From Pelagibius sp. Alg239-R121 (GTDB taxonomy: Bacteria; Pseudomonadota; Alphaproteobacteria; Kiloniellales; Kiloniellaceae), in NCBI RefSeq assembly GCF_947331435.1, contig NZ_CAMZOF010000012.1:1-64000 (forward strand): a stretch of 64,000 nt of DNA. The letters are read 5' to 3'. Under the pieces are notes generated by a model. It saw only the letters and a program-made list of their open reading frames with translations. It was not told the DNA's origin and did no database searches. Positions 60,861 to 64,000 of the stretch are shown here, piece by piece. The first letter of the stretch is position 1. Each line of letters begins with the position of its first letter. The position numbers and the translations under genes were made by a program.

Positions 60861-62509
60861 AGTTCGGCCGCATAGCGCCAAGCGAAGCCGAGGGCACCGT
60901 GCTCGGCCATTCGGTGCTGGCTGGCACGCGTAAATTCAAGAAGGGCCACCGCCTGTCGGTGGAAGATGTCGACGCGCTTCTGGCCGCAGGCGTAACGGAA
61001 GTGATGGCGGCCAGGCTCGAACCCGACGACATTCCCGAGGATGCCGCCGCAGCCCAAGTGGCGAAGGCCTCGGCCGGCGACGGAGTCGAGGTCGCCGCCC
61101 CCTTCACCGGCCGCTGCAACCTCTATGCAAAAGTTCAGGGTGTTGCCGTAATTGAAACGGAGGCAGTAACGCGTCTGAACCGTATCGATGAAGCCATGAC
61201 CATCGCGACGCTTTCGCCCTATGAACGTGTCACGACGGGGCAAATGTTGGCGACCATCAAGGTCATTCCCTTATCGGCACCGGCGACCGTGGTTGAATCA
61301 GCCTCGCACATCGCCTCGGGTGCTCACCCGCTGGTGCGCGTTGCTGCTTTCGAGTCACGGAATGTGGGTCTTGTTCTGACACGCCTTCCCGACACGCGGA
61401 CTAAGGTGCTGGATAAAACGGTGGAAGTCATCCGGACCCGGCTGGAAAGCCTTGGGAGTCGTCTCGCCGAGCGCCGAACGGTACCGCATCATGAAACCGA
61501 TGTGGCCGCCGCAGTGTCTGAATTGCTCGCGGCAGATTGCGGCTTGGTTCTGGTATTCGGAGCTTCTGCAATCACGGACCGGCGCGATGTGGTTCCCTCT
61601 GGCATTGTCGCGGCTGGCGGCACGATTGAGCACTTCGGGATGCCGGTCGACCCAGGAAACCTGATGCTGCTCGCCCAGCATGGAGAGGTGCCCGTCATCG
61701 GTCTTCCCGGCTGCGCGCGTTCGCCCAAGATGAACGGTTTCGACTGGGTGCTCGAGCGGTTGCTGGCCGGTTTAAGGGTCACACGGGACGACATCACAGC
61801 CATGGGCGCCGGAGGTTTACTCAAGGAGATTCCAAGCCGGCCTCAACCCCGAGAAGGCGACAGCCCACTGCACGACGGCATTCCGAGGATTCCAAGAATT
61901 GCAGCACTGGTGCTGGCCGCGGGACAATCCAGGCGTATGGGCGTTGCCAATAAGCTGCTGGCCGAGATTGACGGAAAGGCCATGCTGGCGCGAGTACTGG
62001 AAACCGCTGCTGAGAGTCAGTGCGTCAAGACGATCCTGGTCACTGGCCACGAAGCCGACAGCGTAGGGTTGCTAGCAGACCATTACGGTGTGCCTCATGT
62101 TCACAATCCGGACTACGACCAAGGCCTAAGTACGTCGCTGAAGGCCGGCCTCGCTGCTCTCGGCGAAGACATCGATGGCGTCATTGTCTGTTTGGGCGAT
62201 ATGCCACGCCTGAAAGCTAAGACTCTCAACGGTCTGATCGCGGCCTTCAATCCTATCGAAAGCCGGGCGATCTGCGTTCCGACCCACGAAGGCAAGCGCG
62301 GTAATCCCGTCCTTTGGGGCCGCCGGTTTTTTGCGGCGATGCGAGCGCTTGCCGGTGATGTCGGCGCTAAACACCTGATCGGCGAGTTTGCTGAACTGGT
62401 TTGCGAAGTCCCCATGGACGGCGCCGAGATCTTTCTGGACATCGACACACCGGAGGCACTGGCTCTGCTGAGGGGAACAACGTCCGACGATCAGGAAAAA
62501 TCGGCGTGA
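60857..62509 (+). CDS. Molybdopterin-binding / MobA-like nucleotidyltransferase fusion
   Basis: A 550-residue fusion. Residues 1 to about 340 form a MoeA/MogA-like molybdopterin-binding part (VLVFGASAITDRRDVVPSG, PVIGLPGCARSPKMNGFDWV). From about 345 a MobA/MocA-like nucleotidyltransferase begins with LVLAAGQSRRMG and contains VCLGDMPRL and FLDIDTPEAL. MocA-type enzymes add CMP to the molybdenum cofactor, which is the form used by coxL-type subunits. It overlaps the following scaffold gene by 4 bases. Confidence 0.9.
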   Translation: MKFGRIAPSEAEGTVLGHSVLAGTRKFKKGHRLSVEDVDALLAAGVTEVMAARLEPDDIPEDAAAAQVAKASAGDGVEVAAPFTGRCNLYAKVQGVAVIETEAVTRLNRIDEAMTIATLSPYERVTTGQMLATIKVIPLSAPATVVESASHIASGAHPLVRVAAFESRNVGLVLTRLPDTRTKVLDKTVEVIRTRLESLGSRLAERRTVPHHETDVAAAVSELLAADCGLVLVFGASAITDRRDVVPSGIVAAGGTIEHFGMPVDPGNLMLLAQHGEVPVIGLPGCARSPKMNGFDWVLERLLAGLRVTRDDITAMGAGGLLKEIPSRPQPREGDSPLHDGIPRIPRIAALVLAAGQSRRMGVANKLLAEIDGKAMLARVLETAAESQCVKTILVTGHEADSVGLLADHYGVPHVHNPDYDQGLSTSLKAGLAALGEDIDGVIVCLGDMPRLKAKTLNGLIAAFNPIESRAICVPTHEGKRGNPVLWGRRFFAAMRALAGDVGAKHLIGEFAELVCEVPMDGAEIFLDIDTPEALALLRGTTSDDQEKSA

Positions 62510-62919
62510 GTGAAGACCTGTATCATAAAACCCTGCTTGATCTGGCAGGTCTGCCCGAACAGCGTTTGGAAAAGCCCGACCTCAGCACGACCGTCGACAA
62601 TCCGCTCTGCGGCGACCGCGTGACCATTGACGTAGCGCTGGACGGTGGAAAGGTCGCCGGTATCGGCCGCGAAGTCCGTGCTTGCCTGATCTGTCAGGCG
62701 TCTGCTGCGGTACTCAGCCGTACGGCCATCGGTCAAAACGCCGAGCAAGTCGCCGCCGCCGCCCAGTCTATACGGGAAATGTTGAAGTCCGGCGGCTCGG
62801 CGCCCGACGGCGATTGGTCGGAGATGGCCAACTTTCAGCCGGTTGCCGACTACCGCAGCCGCCACGGTTGCGTTTTGCTGCCGTTCGACGCCCTGAAAAA
62901 AGCCTTATCGGAGATATAG
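62506..62919 (+). CDS. IscU/SufU-like iron-sulfur scaffold protein
   Basis: A 137-residue NifU-N-type scaffold. Likely cluster ligands are Cys35 with Asp37 (NPLCGD), Cys60 (in ACLICQAS) and Cys122 (HGCVLLPF). The GTG start at 62506 overlaps the previous stop (GTGA). The longer frame upstream reads through the fusion gene and is rejected. As last gene of the cox accessory operon it probably supplies [2Fe-2S] clusters to CoxS, a job inferred from context. Confidence 0.85.
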   Translation: MSEDLYHKTLLDLAGLPEQRLEKPDLSTTVDNPLCGDRVTIDVALDGGKVAGIGREVRACLICQASAAVLSRTAIGQNAEQVAAAAQSIREMLKSGGSAPDGDWSEMANFQPVADYRSRHGCVLLPFDALKKALSEI

Positions 62920-63012
62920 GCGTTATTTCATTTGTAGTCTAACGACTTTTCATTCCGCTTCGCGTTGTGCTAATCTGCTCATTTGCAGTGAGGCAATCTG
63001 AGCGCGGTTCCT

Positions 63013-64000
63013 ATGGAAGAGCCAGGCATTGGTTTTTGGCTTCTGCGCATCGCCGCAAGCATCGCGGGGGTGCTGCTGATTTACGCCGCTGCCTTCACCT
63101 ACCCCCAAGAGCGAGAAGGCTTACACAGTAAACTCGAAGACTGGTGGCTTCAGCTATACGAAGCAGGTGATGAAGCTTTGAAGCGTCACGTGGCTTTCAT
63201 TCAGAAAACTGCGGCCACCGCCAAGAATGGTTTTGACTGGCTGTTCGGGCCGCCGCTTTCGACAAGATTCTTTGTTGTCTCCGGCTTCCTCTCCATGGGC
63301 ACCTTCGCCATCGGCATGCTGAGCTTTGGCGATTACGGCTGGGCAGTGCCGACAGGAATTGTGCTTTTCACTATTGGGATCTTTGTATTTGCCCTCCTGA
63401 TCGGGCGACAACAGGACAAGCTAGCTGCAGAGTTAGAGGAAACATCGCTAAAAACGCTACGCAAGTACACCGACGAACCCTTCAATCTTCCCCGCGTCGA
63501 TGTTCACAAGGCTCTGTTTGCCGACAAGCCGGGATTTGGACGCAGTGCACAGCAATGGCGAGATCTACAGGACGCCCTTTCAGACGATCCACTTTACCGG
63601 CAGAAAAAGCCCTGGTGGCAAGACGCGATCTCTTCGGACAACACCTCGAATTTTATCATGCCGGTCGTAATTGCGACCCTGGCATTTTCCTCGACCGGTC
63701 TGGTCTTCGCCGGCGCGCAGGACAAGGGCGTCGGCGAAGGCGTCTTCATGATGTCTCTCATAACCGCGTTTATCTGCGATGCGGTCTGCGTCCTGATTAC
63801 CGTTTTTTTTCTCGAGAAAATTAGTAAAGCCAAGAGCGCGGTTGCGGCAGCAACCTATTTCCTGATCGACGCCGTCGTTGCGGGCGCCATGTTGGCTGTA
63901 CCCTGGATGCTGTTCGCCTGGGTCGCAGATCAGGATACGACTTTCGCGCACTACCTGGTTTTTGTTGCTGCCGCCAATCTTTCCACCGCAATCCCCAGCG
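63013..64000 (+). CDS. Membrane protein of unknown function (3' end outside window)
   Basis: An open frame from ATG 63013 (MEEPGIGFWLLRIAASIAGV) runs 329 codons to the window edge without a stop. I translated it by eye. Hydrophobic segments lie at about residues 8-27, 80-100 and 108-130; a soluble middle part (about 135-215) is followed by three more segments (from IMPVVIATLAFSSTGLVFAG on). It is rich in Trp and Phe. I do not recognise the family. It starts about 90 bases after the cox scaffold gene and may or may not belong to that operon. Confidence 0.7.
   Translation, partial: MEEPGIGFWLLRIAASIAGVLLIYAAAFTYPQEREGLHSKLEDWWLQLYEAGDEALKRHVAFIQKTAATAKNGFDWLFGPPLSTRFFVVSGFLSMGTFAIGMLSFGDYGWAVPTGIVLFTIGIFVFALLIGRQQDKLAAELEETSLKTLRKYTDEPFNLPRVDVHKALFADKPGFGRSAQQWRDLQDALSDDPLYRQKKPWWQDAISSDNTSNFIMPVVIATLAFSSTGLVFAGAQDKGVGEGVFMMSLITAFICDAVCVLITVFFLEKISKAKSAVAAATYFLIDAVVAGAMLAVPWMLFAWVADQDTTFAHYLVFVAAANLSTAIPS

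Overview
The window is GC-rich, densely packed DNA that looks like the chromosome of an alphaproteobacterium, most likely a marine or saline heterotroph related to Rhodospirillales/Kiloniellales. That placement is inference from three things: two TRAP transporters, a form II cox cluster in S-L-M order, and the prkA-yeaH-spoVR stress operon. I see no rRNA, intact tRNA, prophage, transposase or CRISPR array.

Layout. 0.3-6.7 kb: an FAD amine/amino-acid oxidoreductase, a P450, and a forward unit of class II aldolase, sulfatase, histidine phosphatase and DinB-like protein. 6.8-9.1 kb: a small HTH protein, NhaA and a beta carbonic anhydrase. 9.1-15.3 kb: a LysR regulator divergent from a TRAP transporter (dctPQM) with a universal stress protein, then an orphan TauA-like binding protein. 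15.4-20.7 kb: a reverse operon of RidA, alpha/beta hydrolase, PcaC-like protein, flavin reductase and LysR, divergent from an aldehyde dehydrogenase. 20.7-33.5 kb: a cluster that on paper converts gamma-butyrobetaine to carnitine and on to betainyl-CoA (acyl-CoA ligase, acyl-CoA dehydrogenase, CaiD-type hydratase, carnitine dehydrogenase, BKACE), with its own PotABCD-type ABC transporter, a GlxA/AraC regulator and a luciferase-like flavin monooxygenase. 33.5-37.2 kb: an accessory-looking stretch bounded by copies of a palindromic mosaic repeat, holding small zinc-ribbon proteins, a secreted seven-repeat cysteine-rich protein and an AT-rich spacer. 36.3-44.9 kb: a GntR/FCD regulator, a second TRAP transporter, a PFK-like kinase, an alcohol dehydrogenase, a class II aldolase and an SDR, which together suggest polyol or sugar catabolism. 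45.0-47.9 kb: an unknown protein, a GST and a YwrD-type gamma-glutamyltransferase, followed by a tRNA-3'-end-like scrap. 48.2-52.9 kb: prkA, yeaH, spoVR (reverse). 53.8-62.9 kb: coxSLM, a strong terminator, then coxDE, a split XdhC, a MoeA-MobA-like fusion and an IscU/SufU-like scaffold. The last 988 bases are the start of an unknown membrane protein cut by the window edge.

Two regulatory links are visible in the DNA. A 17-base motif (TTTGGTATAATCTTTAT) occurs exactly twice, upstream of the second TRAP operon and upstream of the aldolase/ADH/PFK operon, in the same orientation relative to the gene; this ties these genes into one regulon, plausibly of the GntR protein. A TGTCGA/TCGACA palindrome occurs upstream of both halves of the carnitine cluster, and as a spaced inverted repeat between RidA and the aldehyde dehydrogenase. 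It may link the flavin reductase operon at 16-19 kb with the orphan luciferase-like monooxygenase at 33 kb.
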